From assembly GCF_947494125.1 (NCBI RefSeq), contig NZ_CANLTU010000006.1, positions 1-64,000 on the forward strand: a DNA stretch of 64,000 nt. Direction: 5' to 3'. This stretch comes from an uncultured Tenacibaculum sp. GTDB taxonomy: Bacteria; Bacteroidota; Bacteroidia; Flavobacteriales; Flavobacteriaceae. Shown here piece by piece: positions 1-8,596 of the stretch (positions are counted from its first letter, which is position 1; each line of letters begins with the position of its first letter). The translations under genes and the position numbers were made by a program. The notes under the pieces were generated by a model, which saw only the letters and a list, made by a program, of their open reading frames with translations, did no database searches and was not told the origin of the DNA.

Positions 1-311
1 CTCCAAGTTCCTCCTGCTGGACTACCGACTAATGTTTTGGTAGTACTCTCACAAATGGCAGTGGTGGTAGTTGTATTGGTGGCTGCTCCTGGATCTGAGT
101 TTACGGTAAAACTTACATCTGCCGTTGTTGCTGAACAGCTTCCATTGGCAGGGATGGTATAACGTATGGTTACGTTAGTATCACTGGTAATATTTGCTGG
201 TGTATAGGTGGTTCCTGAGATACTTCCGCCTCCTGACTCCACGCTCCAAGTTCCTCCTGCTGGACTACCGACTAATGTTTTGGTAGTACTCTCACAAATG
301 GCAGTGGTGGT
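1..311 (-). repeat. Tandem coding repeat, 243-bp period
   Basis: Positions 1-68 are identical base for base to 244-311, an offset of 243 bp or exactly 81 codons, so the reading frame is kept. The identity then decays but remains recognisable. The repeat encodes the Ig-like module of the adhesin. Exact identity at synonymous positions points to a recent duplication or ongoing gene conversion; further units probably lie beyond the window edge. Confidence 0.9.
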
Positions 312-3300
312 GGTTGTGTTTAGGGCTGCTCCTGGATTGGTGTCGGCAGTTACAGTAATTGATTTTATAGTATAGCATCCGCTTGCTGAAGTTAGTTTTA
401 TGTAATAAGTGTCTGCTGTAACAGCTGTTGGTGTTGCTAATGTGTTGGTTGCAGATGCATCTGTCCAATATGTTAATGTGCCAGACGTACTTCCTGTTGT
501 AATTGCAGGAGTAGTTATGTCTACTGTGGAAGGTGTACATACTGTTGTAGGATTGGTTATTACTAAATTAGGTGTTGCGTTTACAACTCTACTTGTTCCA
601 ATGGCTTGTCCTTGATCATTCCCTGAGTCTGCAGTTCCTCCTGAATTTACTAAATTAGGAACTCCATTAGTATTTATAGTTCCACTTATTCTGCCTGAAG
701 TTAGATTAGTTATGTTTACATTTTCATCTCCTTCTATAGCATCAAAGCATCCATCTCCATCTGAATCTGTATCTAAATGATCTGGAATTGTATCGTTATC
801 AGTGTCTAAAAATCCTCCACAAATTAGTGCTAAATTTATGGGAGATTTTGTGTTTCCTGTTTTTAAATCTAGTTTTAATGATGTTGTAGTAGTGGTTAAT
901 TCCCATGATTCTGAAGCGACAGAAGTTCCCAAAGCATCAAAATTTAATACTCCAGAAGAATTAGAGTTAATTGATAGATCATTATTAGGATCTACTATTG
1001 TAAAATTTCCTGTAGATGTTAATTCCCATGTGTCACCTGCATCGAAATTCCCTGTTATGCCAACTTCATGTTTTAATGAAATTGTAACAGGAGAAGAGAA
1101 AGAAAATGTTACGGTGCCTCCTTGGGTTATTAAAATATCTCCGTTAGCATTTCCCTCATCTATTGTGCCTGTAGTGGCAATGGTAACATCTATTATTTTT
1201 TGGGTTAGTTCGTCATAATAGCTGCTTGATGTTAGTGTTGATTCTATTCCGGTTAAGTTAATTGAATTGCTACAATCTAATGATTCATCAGTATCTAGTA
1301 TACCATCATTATCATCATCTAAATCTATTTTATCAGCTTTTCCATCTCCATCTGAATCTGTTCCAGATCCATTAATTGTTATGACTAAGTTTGCAATATC
1401 TTGATTTGTACCATCTGAAAGCTCATATACAAAATTATCTGTTAATGTTTGTCCTACTAATAATGCAGTTACCGCTGGATTTGTTGTGTCGACAATATAT
1501 TCATAACTTCCATCTGAGTTTACTATAATTGTACCATAGGTTCCTGCGTATGATGTCCCTAAATTAGATGCACTTAAGTTTCCTGATGTTGTTCCTATTT
1601 TTAAAACTACAATTGAACTTGCTCCTTCCCAGTATATATCTGAGATACCAGCTATTTGTCCTCCTTGATCAGTATCTGTAGCATGAGGACCGTAATTATA
1701 ACTTAATTTAAGTTGGTTAATTGGTTGATCAAAGAATACATTTATATTACCTGTTGCATCGTCGGGTATAGCGCTACCTATACCATAAAAAGTATTACTT
1801 CCTGCATCTACTACACCTCCTGTTGTTACATATTGATACGTTGAATTGACACCACTTAAGCTTCCTTCAATTTTAATTTGATCTTGCCATGTTGTTCCTT
1901 GTGAATAGTCTATATCAACTACAAGAAATCCTAAATTAAAGACTGGTTGATCAAAATCAATAGTTAAAACGGTATCATCTGATGGATTGGTAGTAGCGTC
2001 AATTGCATAGCCTAAATAACCAGTATGTCCACCATTGGTATCTGTTCTATAGACTACTTGGTTTTGATTTGCTATACCTATTCCATCTGGATCTGTAGAT
2101 GTAAAATTTAATGTAACTCCATCTACAACTTTTGATTCTCCACTAATAGGATTAGATAAACCAATAAAAAACGATCCTTCTGGAAATTCATTTTCCCAAA
2201 CTAATGTAGATAATCCTCTATCTACAGAATCTGTACCACCTGTACTGGCATCGGTAATTACATTTCCAGAAGTACTAGCATCTACAAATGCTGTAATTGA
2301 ATCACTATTGTCAATAGCATTGGGAGCTTCATCTACCCCATTAATTGTTATTGTTAAATAGCCATAGTCTTTAATCCCTATAGTGTCTTCTATTGTATAG
2401 GATATTATATCTTGTATACTTTCACCACTTCTTAAGCCTGTAATTGAAGAATTTCCTTCGTCTACATCATATAGGTAACTTCCATCAGATTGTATAGTGA
2501 TACTACCATATAGAGTTGCATATGAATTTCCTACTTTAGATGGATATACATTTACTTCTGTAACAGAAATCGCTGTAGTTCCTGAATCATTTGTCCCGTC
2601 TGTTAATACATTTCCTGCGATTGTTGTTGTTGAATTTGCCATTACAGAGTTTGTATCATTAACAGCTACAGGTGGAGTCGTAAATAATCTTATTGTAGTT
2701 TGTGCGCTAGCGGTTAGTCCATTAGTGTCCGTAATAGTAATATCCATAGTACGTATCCCATCCGTATATGGTGATTCTACATTCCCATAATAAAGAGTGC
2801 CTAAAAAAGTAGAAAAATCAGAGTTTGAAATTGGATTACTTGATGTTTCTGTAATACTAAAAGTTGTACTTGAAGTTTGAGTAACTCTAATTGTTGAACC
2901 TCCTATAGGATAATCTCTTGTATCTAATGGATTGTTAAAGTAGAATGTTTCAAAGGGGGGCTTGTTAATAACGAATCTTTCACCATTAGGGCTGTCTAAA
3001 ATATTTGAAAAAGTAATAACAGCGCTAGAAATACCTAAGTCTGATGTTACTGTTGGACTAACAGTGGTTGGGTACACTAAGTTGGTAGCTGAAGGGTTTA
3101 TTTGAAAATCATAATTATTTCCGTCGGTTATAGTATTTAAATCTATGGTTGGTGCAGCAAATAAGAAAGGAGAAATTAATGAGCTATTCTTTTTTACAGG
3201 AGTAGTATTGTAGTTTTTGATTAAATAGAAATTTTCTTTTTCTGTATTGGTTATAAAATGAACTTTAGGTTCGGTATTTTCTTTTATAGTTTCTTTTTCG

Positions 3301-3398
3301 GTACCCCATGTTTTTGAGATATTTGAGCATAATAAAAGTATAATAATAAATGTTTGTAATGTGTATACAAACAACTTGTTTATGTGGTTTTTTCTCAT
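1..3398 (-). CDS. Giant secreted/surface adhesin, N-terminal part (C-terminus outside window)
   Basis: An uninterrupted frame of 1,132 codons runs from an ATG at 3398 to the left edge. Residues 1 to about 25 form a basic-hydrophobic signal peptide ([17 protein letters not shown]...). Around residues 240-355 and 358-670 are cadherin/VCBS-like modules with the hallmarks PPVAVND and [12 protein letters not shown]. Residues about 675-708 and 861-886 are Asp-rich thrombospondin type-3 calcium-binding repeats ([19 protein letters not shown]). From about residue 1000 on, Ig/PKD-like repeats carry [18 protein letters not shown] with a period of 81 residues. In Bacteroidota such proteins are usually T9SS cargo acting in adhesion or gliding; the C-terminal sorting signal that would prove this is not in the window. 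No specific name can be given. Confidence 0.88.
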   Translation of the reverse strand, partial: MRKNHINKLFVYTLQTFIIILLLCSNISKTWGTEKETIKENTEPKVHFITNTEKENFYLIKNYNTTPVKKNSSLISPFLFAAPTIDLNTITDGNNYDFQINPSATNLVYPTTVSPTVTSDLGISSAVITFSNILDSPNGERFVINKPPFETFYFNNPLDTRDYPIGGSTIRVTQTSSTTFSITETSSNPISNSDFSTFLGTLYYGNVESPYTDGIRTMDITITDTNGLTASAQTTIRLFTTPPVAVNDTNSVMANSTTTIAGNVLTDGTNDSGTTAISVTEVNVYPSKVGNSYATLYGSITIQSDGSYLYDVDEGNSSITGLRSGESIQDIISYTIEDTIGIKDYGYLTITINGVDEAPNAIDNSDSITAFVDASTSGNVITDASTGGTDSVDRGLSTLVWENEFPEGSFFIGLSNPISGESKVVDGVTLNFTSTDPDGIGIANQNQVVYRTDTNGGHTGYLGYAIDATTNPSDDTVLTIDFDQPVFNLGFLVVDIDYSQGTTWQDQIKIEGSLSGVNSTYQYVTTGGVVDAGSNTFYGIGSAIPDDATGNINVFFDQPINQLKLSYNYGPHATDTDQGGQIAGISDIYWEGASSIVVLKIGTTSGNLSASNLGTSYAGTYGTIIVNSDGSYEYIVDTTNPAVTALLVGQTLTDNFVYELSDGTNQDIANLVITINGSGTDSDGDGKADKIDLDDDNDGILDTDESLDCSNSINLTGIESTLTSSSYYDELTQKIIDVTIATTGTIDEGNANGDILITQGGTVTFSFSSPVTISLKHEVGITGNFDAGDTWELTSTGNFTIVDPNNDLSINSNSSGVLNFDALGTSVASESWELTTTTTSLKLDLKTGNTKSPINLALICGGFLDTDNDTIPDHLDTDSDGDGCFDAIEGDENVNITNLTSGRISGTINTNGVPNLVNSGGTADSGNDQGQAIGTSRVVNATPNLVITNPTTVCTPSTVDITTPAITTGSTSGTLTYWTDASATNTLATPTAVTADTYYIKLTSASGCYTIKSITVTADTNPGAALNTTTTTAICESTTKTLVGSPAGGTWSVESGGGSISGTTYTPANITSDTNVTIRYTIPANGSCSATTADVSFTVNSDPGAATNTTTTTAICESTTKTLVGSPAGGTW

Positions 3399-4007
3399 GT
3401 CTGGGGGACTGTTTTTGAGTAGTAAGCTTTTTAGGTTTGAGTAATTTTTTGTTTTTAATTAATAATATATTGTTATTTAGATATATAGTGTTCATGTACT
3501 TATTTAAAATAAGTGTACAGAATTATGAACGAGTATAACTAATTCCTTTTCAATAAAAATATTTCTATTGAGGAAGGTTATCGTTTAATAAGAGGAAAGA
3601 AAAAATTAGGAAAAAGATGTTTTTAAGGAACAGCTTTTAGGAATCGTATAAATTTCTTGGTGGGGACTTCATGTGAAAAAATTTAATTGTTGTTAGATGT
3701 TAATGTTGTTTTAATTATTTGAACGAGTTAAAACAAAAAAGTGTTTTAAGGGATCTTATGTTGTTGATACATAGTAGGTTTTTTTGGTTTCTGCTACTAA
3801 TATAATAAATAATTAAAAAATATCTAAAATTTTGTTAACTATTTAAAGGTTTCTTTATTAGTTGTTTACGTTTTTAGGAAGAATTGTCAATTATTATAAA
3901 ATTTTTTTGTCTAAAAATAAGTTTGTTAATTTTTTGAAAGTTTTTTATTTATAATAAAAAAGTAACGAAGGGGTTTGATACTTGAAAATAAATTATTAAT
4001 AAACAAA
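3399..4007. other. Gene-free AT-rich stretch upstream of the adhesin
   Basis: No reading frame with protein-like composition and no RNA gene was recognised on either strand. The only local structure I see is a 7-bp inverted repeat (ACTTATT-taa-AATAAGT) near 3498-3514. No clear TAnnTTTG element was found facing the adhesin. The stretch probably holds the adhesin's promoter and 5' leader, but I cannot point to it. Confidence 0.5.
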
Positions 4008-4032
4008 AAAGCTTCACAAAAAGTGAAGCTTT
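4008..4032 (-). terminator. Rho-independent terminator of the tRNA gene
   Basis: Ten-base arms AAAGCTTCAC and GTGAAGCTTT enclose a five-base loop and begin two bases after the tRNA's encoded CCA. On the minus strand the stem runs into TTTGTTT. Confidence 0.85.
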
Positions 4033-4034
4033 AA

Positions 4035-4111
4035 TGGTGGTCCCACGAGGACTCGAACCTCGGACCACCTGATTATGAGTCAGGTGCTCTAACCAACTGA
4101 GCTATAGGACC
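4035..4111 (-). tRNA. tRNA with CAU anticodon, probably tRNA-Ile2 (alternatively elongator tRNA-Met)
   Basis: The 77-nt sequence folds into a complete cloverleaf. The acceptor arms are GGTCCTA and TGGGACC, the D arm is GCTC/GAGC, the anticodon stem is CCTGA/TCAGG with loop CTCATAA, and the T arm is CGAGG-TTCGAGT-CCTCG. The discriminator is A and CCA is encoded. The CAT anticodon fits elongator Met or the minor Ile tRNA whose C34 is changed to lysidine by TilS. The consecutive pairs C4-G69 and C5-G68 match the acceptor-stem pairs described as TilS determinants and differ from E. coli elongator Met, so Ile2 is favoured by inference. It has its own promoter and terminator. Confidence 0.9.
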
Positions 4112-4126
4112 GGTTAAATTGGGATG

Positions 4127-4158
4127 CAAAAATAAAAACTTTTTTGGATAAAATGCAA
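4127..4158 (-). promoter_or_regulatory. Promoter of the CAU tRNA
   Basis: Read on the minus strand, TTG (4158-4156), 21 bases, then TATTTTTG (4134-4127) match the Bacteroidota -33/-7 consensus. The -7 element ends 15 bases before the mature 5' end of the tRNA. It lies wholly between the tRNA and the polyprenyl synthase stop codon. Confidence 0.6.
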
Positions 4159-4162
4159 TTTT

Positions 4163-5134
4163 TTACACTTTTCTACTCATTAAATTTTCACCAAACAAAC
4201 GTAAGCCCTTTCTGGCAGCATCACTAATGTTTAAGTGGGCTAAGCTTTCAAAAGACTTATTAGTGTAATACTCAATAAGTTCGTGTGTGTAATTAGGTAT
4301 ATTATTGTCAGAAAAAATAGTAGAAACAGTCTTTATTTTTTCTGAAATATTTTTTTGATTTTCATTGTAAAGAGTGAAAAGTTTCTTTTTATCTCCATTG
4401 TTAGCCACTTCTAAAGCTTTCAAATAAAGAAAAGTTTTCTTGTTTTCAATGATATCTCCACCAACTTGTTTCCCAAAAGTTTCAGGATCGCCATAAGTAT
4501 CTAAATAATCATCTTGTAATTGGAAAGCGACACCAAGGTTTAAACCATAGTTGTATAAATGTTGAGCTTGTTCTTCACTAGTTTCGGCAACAATAGCTCC
4601 CATTTTTAAAGCAGCAGCAACCAAAACAGAAGTTTTTAAAGTAATCATTTTAATATACTCTTCAATGGTAACATCGTTTCTAGTTTCAAAATCAACATCT
4701 AATTGTTGTCCATCACAAACTTCAAGAGCAGTTTTACTAAATAATTGTGCAAGTTTTTGAAAAACTGTAGGAGGGTAATTTTCAAAATATTGGTATGCTA
4801 AAATTAACATAGCATCACCAGATAAAATTCCAGTATTAATATCCCATTTTTCATGAACAGTTTCATGACCTCTTCTTAAAGGAGCATCATCCATAATATC
4901 GTCATGAACTAATGTGAAATTATGAAAAACTTCAACAGCTAATGCAGCAGGCATTGCTTGAGTGTAATTCCCAGAAAAAATATTTGAAGCAATAAGTGTT
5001 AATATAGGTCGAATTCTTTTTCCGCCTAATTGTAAAATATAATCTATAGGTTGGTAAAGGTTCTTTGGTTCTTTAACAATTTTTTGAGATTCTAAATAAG
5101 ATAAAAAGTCTGATTGATATTGTAATATGTCCAA
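4163..5134 (-). CDS. Polyprenyl diphosphate synthase (isoprenyl chain elongation)
   Basis: This soluble all-helical enzyme condenses allylic diphosphates with isopentenyl diphosphate to make FPP/GGPP-range or longer prenyl diphosphates. Both catalytic Asp-rich motifs are present: HDDIMDD (D78, D79, D82) and QDDYLD (D208, D209, D212). The GGKRIRP diphosphate-binding motif is at 38-44. The length of 323 residues is normal for the family. The start is a TTG giving MDILQYQ, which fits the N-terminus I recall for flavobacterial homologues; no in-frame ATG is close. Product chain length cannot be read safely from the sequence, so no gene symbol is given. The gene stands alone between the tRNA and a divergent tetR. 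Confidence 0.9.
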   Translation of the reverse strand: MDILQYQSDFLSYLESQKIVKEPKNLYQPIDYILQLGGKRIRPILTLIASNIFSGNYTQAMPAALAVEVFHNFTLVHDDIMDDAPLRRGHETVHEKWDINTGILSGDAMLILAYQYFENYPPTVFQKLAQLFSKTALEVCDGQQLDVDFETRNDVTIEEYIKMITLKTSVLVAAALKMGAIVAETSEEQAQHLYNYGLNLGVAFQLQDDYLDTYGDPETFGKQVGGDIIENKKTFLYLKALEVANNGDKKKLFTLYNENQKNISEKIKTVSTIFSDNNIPNYTHELIEYYTNKSFESLAHLNISDAARKGLRLFGENLMSRKV

Positions 5135-5220
5135 ATCTAAAATTTTTTGTAAAAATAAGGTAAACTTAAATTCTATACTTAAGAGAATGTTAAAAAAACA
5201 TTAAAACTTGGGAAACTTTT

Positions 5221-5251
5221 TTTGTTTCTAAAGTTTCCTAGTGTATCTTTG
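5221..5251 (+). promoter_or_regulatory. Promoter of the TetR-family regulator
   Basis: TTTG (5221-5224), 19 bases, then TATCTTTG (5244-5251) is a full consensus Bacteroidota promoter. The ATG at 5261 lies 9 bases further on, giving a very short leader. This rules out the TTG at 5222 as a start, because it is part of the -33 element. Confidence 0.8.
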
Positions 5252-5260
5252 CCCAGAATT

Positions 5261-5866
5261 ATGAGAGATAAAATATTAGAAAAGGCCGGACAAATGTTTT
5301 TAAATTATGGGTTTAAAAGCGTAACAATGGATGATATTGCTAATGAATTGGCAATATCTAAGAAAACACTTTATAAGTATTTTTCAAACAAATCCGATTT
5401 AGTAGATGCTTCTATAGAAGCAGTTCAGAAAGCAATTGACGATACTATTCTGTTTATAAAAGAACAAAAGTATAATGCAATTGAAGAAGAGTTTGCTGTA
5501 AAAGCAGTTTTTAAAGAGATGTTTAAAAATGCTAAAACATCTCCAATGTTTCAATTGAAAAAGTATTATCCAGAATCTTATGCAAATCTTATAGAAAAAG
5601 AAGTTTGTATGTTTCGAGATTGTAATAGTGATAATTTAGAGAAAGGAATAGAACAAGGATTGTATAGGTCTGAGATAAAGAAAGAATTAGTAACAAATTT
5701 TTACTTCACTTTAATATTCGGAGTTTTTGAAAGCGATTATTATGGTGAAAGAATGGATGAATTAATGAAAATTGAATACGAAATTTTAGAATATCACATT
5801 AGAGCTATTGCAACTAAAAAAGGATTGGACATTTTAGAAAGGGAATTAAAAAACAACGCTATATAA
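5261..5866 (+). CDS. TetR/AcrR-family transcriptional regulator
   Basis: The 201-residue protein has an N-terminal TetR helix-turn-helix at about residues 5-50 (ILEKAGQMF, SVTMDDIANELAISKKTLYKYF) and a helical ligand-binding half of unknown specificity. The ATG at 5261 is chosen because the in-frame TTG upstream lies inside the promoter. The gene is transcribed toward a TolC/adaptor/RND operon that starts 191 bases downstream, the classical arrangement for a local efflux regulator. That role is inference from position. An imperfect palindrome in the gap (5912-5923) is a possible operator. Confidence 0.85.
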   Translation: MRDKILEKAGQMFLNYGFKSVTMDDIANELAISKKTLYKYFSNKSDLVDASIEAVQKAIDDTILFIKEQKYNAIEEEFAVKAVFKEMFKNAKTSPMFQLKKYYPESYANLIEKEVCMFRDCNSDNLEKGIEQGLYRSEIKKELVTNFYFTLIFGVFESDYYGERMDELMKIEYEILEYHIRAIATKKGLDILERELKNNAI

Positions 5867-6057
5867 TTACATTTAATGAAAGAAGATTAATAATTAAAAA
5901 TATTTTCCTAGTTGTAGCTGCAAGGATAGCAGAACAATAAGAAGTAAGCTTGTTAATAAATGTTTTAAGGAATTATTATTAGGTGTTGCTTAAAAGATAT
6001 TTATTAAAAAAAAGGAGCAAAAAAATAAAACACCACATACAAAACTATTAGAAATAC

Positions 6058-7380
6058 ATGAAAAAAATAATTTATGCAGTTTGCATATTCTTTTTTACAA
6101 TGAGTATTAAAGCTCAAGAAAAAGAAATGAGTTTGTCTTTGAAGGAAGCCATACACTATGCAGTAAAAAACAGCTATAACAACAAAGTTGCTTTGAACGA
6201 TATTGAGGCAGCAAAAAAGCGTAAATGGGAAACTACAGCAACTGGATTACCTCAAATTAATGGAGTTGTTAATTACCAAAATAATTTAAAACAACAATTT
6301 CCAGGGGTTGACTTTAACGGAGATGGAACAGTAGATTTTGGAGCAAAGCACAATGTTACAGGTACAGTTACCTTAAGTCAGTTATTATTTGATGGATCTT
6401 ATTTGGTAGGACTACAAGCTGCAAAAACGTATTTAAAAATTTCTGAACAGGCGAAAGAAAAAACCGAATTATCAACTCGCGAAGCAGTAATTAATGCTTA
6501 TGGAAATGTTTTAGTTGCAGAAGAGCGTATTGAAATTTTAAAAGGGAATAAAAAAACAGTAGATCGCCAATTAAAAGGTGCAAAAGAAGGTTTTAAAGAA
6601 GGGCTAACTGAAGAGGAAACAGTAGAACAATTTGAAATTACGCAAGGAAATATTATTAGTCAACAACGTAATGCAGATAGAAATCAAGAGATTGCTTATC
6701 AGATGTTAAACTTGTCTCTAGGAAACCCTATTAATACGAAGTTAAAGTTAACAGATAGGTTAGAAGATTTAGTTTTAAATAATACCGATTTAAATTTATT
6801 ATCACAAAATTTTGATCTTGACAATCATATTGATTTTAGAATCGCTGAAAATGATAGAGAAAGTAAACGTTTGTTAATGAGATTAGAGAAAAGTAAAGCT
6901 TTACCAAGTGTGAATGCTTTTATTAATTATTCAAGATTAGCGAATGCAGATAATTTTAATTTTTTTAATTCATCTCAAGATTGGATTTCTACATCAGTTT
7001 TTGGAGTAGGGATAAACATTCCAATTTTTAGTAGTTTAGGAAGAAGTGCTAAAACAGCACAAACAAGAATAGCATTAGAAAGTGCCGATATTCGTTTAGC
7101 TGAAACTAAGCAGCGATTAAACTTACAAGCAGAACAAGCTCAAAGTAATTATCAATTAAGTATAGCGAATTACGAAACTGCTAAAAGAAATTTAGCATTG
7201 GCAACACGTATTGAACGCAAGCAAAAGATAAAGTTTGATGAAGGGGTAACTACAAGTATTGATTTGCTATCAGCACGTAATCAATTATACTCACAACAAA
7301 ACAATTATTTACAATCAATATTAAATATAATTAGCAATAAAGCTAAGTTAGATAACGCATTAAACACACCATTAAAATAA
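6058..7380 (+). CDS. TolC-family outer-membrane efflux channel
   Basis: A signal peptide (residues 1-19, ending SIKA-Q) precedes a 420-residue mature protein with the two alternating outer-membrane-efflux repeats expected of TolC-like trimeric channels. Long Gln/Ala-rich helices include SREAVINAYGNVLVAEERI and RLNLQAEQAQSNYQLSIANYE. It would form the outer-membrane exit duct for the pump encoded by the next two genes, the first of which starts 11 bases downstream. No TAnnTTTG element was identified in the 191-base upstream gap. Confidence 0.92.
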   Translation: MKKIIYAVCIFFFTMSIKAQEKEMSLSLKEAIHYAVKNSYNNKVALNDIEAAKKRKWETTATGLPQINGVVNYQNNLKQQFPGVDFNGDGTVDFGAKHNVTGTVTLSQLLFDGSYLVGLQAAKTYLKISEQAKEKTELSTREAVINAYGNVLVAEERIEILKGNKKTVDRQLKGAKEGFKEGLTEEETVEQFEITQGNIISQQRNADRNQEIAYQMLNLSLGNPINTKLKLTDRLEDLVLNNTDLNLLSQNFDLDNHIDFRIAENDRESKRLLMRLEKSKALPSVNAFINYSRLANADNFNFFNSSQDWISTSVFGVGINIPIFSSLGRSAKTAQTRIALESADIRLAETKQRLNLQAEQAQSNYQLSIANYETAKRNLALATRIERKQKIKFDEGVTTSIDLLSARNQLYSQQNNYLQSILNIISNKAKLDNALNTPLK

Positions 7381-7391
7381 AATCAACTATA

Positions 7392-8573
7392 ATGAGAAAA
7401 ATATATTCAATAGTAGTACTAACCGTTCTTTTAGTTTCTTGTGGAGGCAGTAAAGAACAGTCTATTCAAGATGTAATAGCTACTAATGATTTAGCTCAAA
7501 TAAGAACAAAAAAAGCTGAGCTAGATACTAAGCAACAGGGGTTAGCAGCAGAGATAAAACAATTAAATGATAAAATTTCTGAATTAGATACCAACAAAAA
7601 AGTGCCTTTAATTACGGTGTTTTCTGCAAAAACAGAAGATTTTAATCACTATTTAGAATTACAAGGAGCTGTACAAACTAAACAAAATGTTTTAGTATAT
7701 CCAGAAATGCCTGGGCAGTTAGTGAGTATTTATGTAAAAGAAGGACAAAGAGTAGTAAAAGGACAAACGTTAGCTAAAATAGATGATGGAGGTTTAGGAA
7801 ATCAATTAGCGCAAGTAGAGGCACAAACAGCTTTAGCTAAGACTACTTATGAGCGTCAAAAAAGATTGTGGGAGCAAAAAATAGGTTCTGAGATTCAGTA
7901 TTTACAAGCTAAAACTACATATGAAGCACAGACAAATGCAGTAAGTCAATTAAAAAGACAATTAGGAAAGTCAGTAATTAGAGCACCATTTACAGGAGTT
8001 ATCGATGATGTAATTAAAGAGCAAGGAACAGTAGTTGCTCCAGGAATGGGATCAGAAATATTCAGAATTGTAAACTTAGGAGATATGTATATTGAAACAG
8101 ATGTTCCTGAAGGTTATATTACGTCTATTAAAAAAGGAAAAGATGTAGAGGTAGAATTTCCAATCTTAGGAAAATCGTTACACTCTAAAATTCGTCAAGC
8201 GGGAAATTTCATTAATCCAGCGAATAGAACTTTTAAAGTAGAAATAGGAGTTCCTAATAAGGATAGAAGTATTAAACCAAATTTAACTGCTAAGCTAAAA
8301 ATTAACGATTACTCTAATCCAAACGCTATTTTAATACCACAAAGTATTATTTCTGAAAATGCAAAAGGAGAGCAATATATCTACTTAGTAAAAAATGTAA
8401 AAGATAAAAAAGGTGTTGCAAAACAGTCAATTATCACTACAGGAAAAACACAAGGGGATGTTATTGAAGTTTTAACGGGTGTAGAAAATGGAGCTCAAAT
8501 TGTAGAAGAAGGAGCGCGTAGTGTAAAAGATGGACAAGAAGTAAAAATCTTAACTGTTTCTCAAGGAAAATAA
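7392..8573 (+). CDS. RND efflux periplasmic adaptor (HlyD/MFP family) lipoprotein
   Basis: The lipobox LVSC places the acylated Cys at residue 17. Residues about 32-72 form a coiled coil of the type that docks to TolC. A biotinyl/lipoyl-like domain follows (YPEMPGQLVSIYVKEGQRV), then a second helical hairpin and the beta-barrel/membrane-proximal domains (VIRAPFTGVID, FPILGKSLHSKI). At 393 residues it has the usual length for MFP subunits. It links the RND pump (23 bases downstream) to the TolC channel (11 bases upstream) in one operon. Confidence 0.93.
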   Translation: MRKIYSIVVLTVLLVSCGGSKEQSIQDVIATNDLAQIRTKKAELDTKQQGLAAEIKQLNDKISELDTNKKVPLITVFSAKTEDFNHYLELQGAVQTKQNVLVYPEMPGQLVSIYVKEGQRVVKGQTLAKIDDGGLGNQLAQVEAQTALAKTTYERQKRLWEQKIGSEIQYLQAKTTYEAQTNAVSQLKRQLGKSVIRAPFTGVIDDVIKEQGTVVAPGMGSEIFRIVNLGDMYIETDVPEGYITSIKKGKDVEVEFPILGKSLHSKIRQAGNFINPANRTFKVEIGVPNKDRSIKPNLTAKLKINDYSNPNAILIPQSIISENAKGEQYIYLVKNVKDKKGVAKQSIITTGKTQGDVIEVLTGVENGAQIVEEGARSVKDGQEVKILTVSQGK

Positions 8574-8596
8574 TCAACTAAAGACTACAAGTTAAA

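Noticed and set aside
1..311. CRISPR-like or IS-type repeat
   Set aside because: The repeat is in frame inside a protein-coding module with an 81-codon period; there are no spacers, terminal inverted repeats or transposase.
802..1218. Plus-strand open frame of 138 codons
   Set aside because: It is antisense to the long adhesin frame, has biased low-information composition and no start signal. The same applies to plus-strand frames at 409-615 and 2497-2790 and the minus-strand frame at 3265-3495, which is out of frame with the adhesin.
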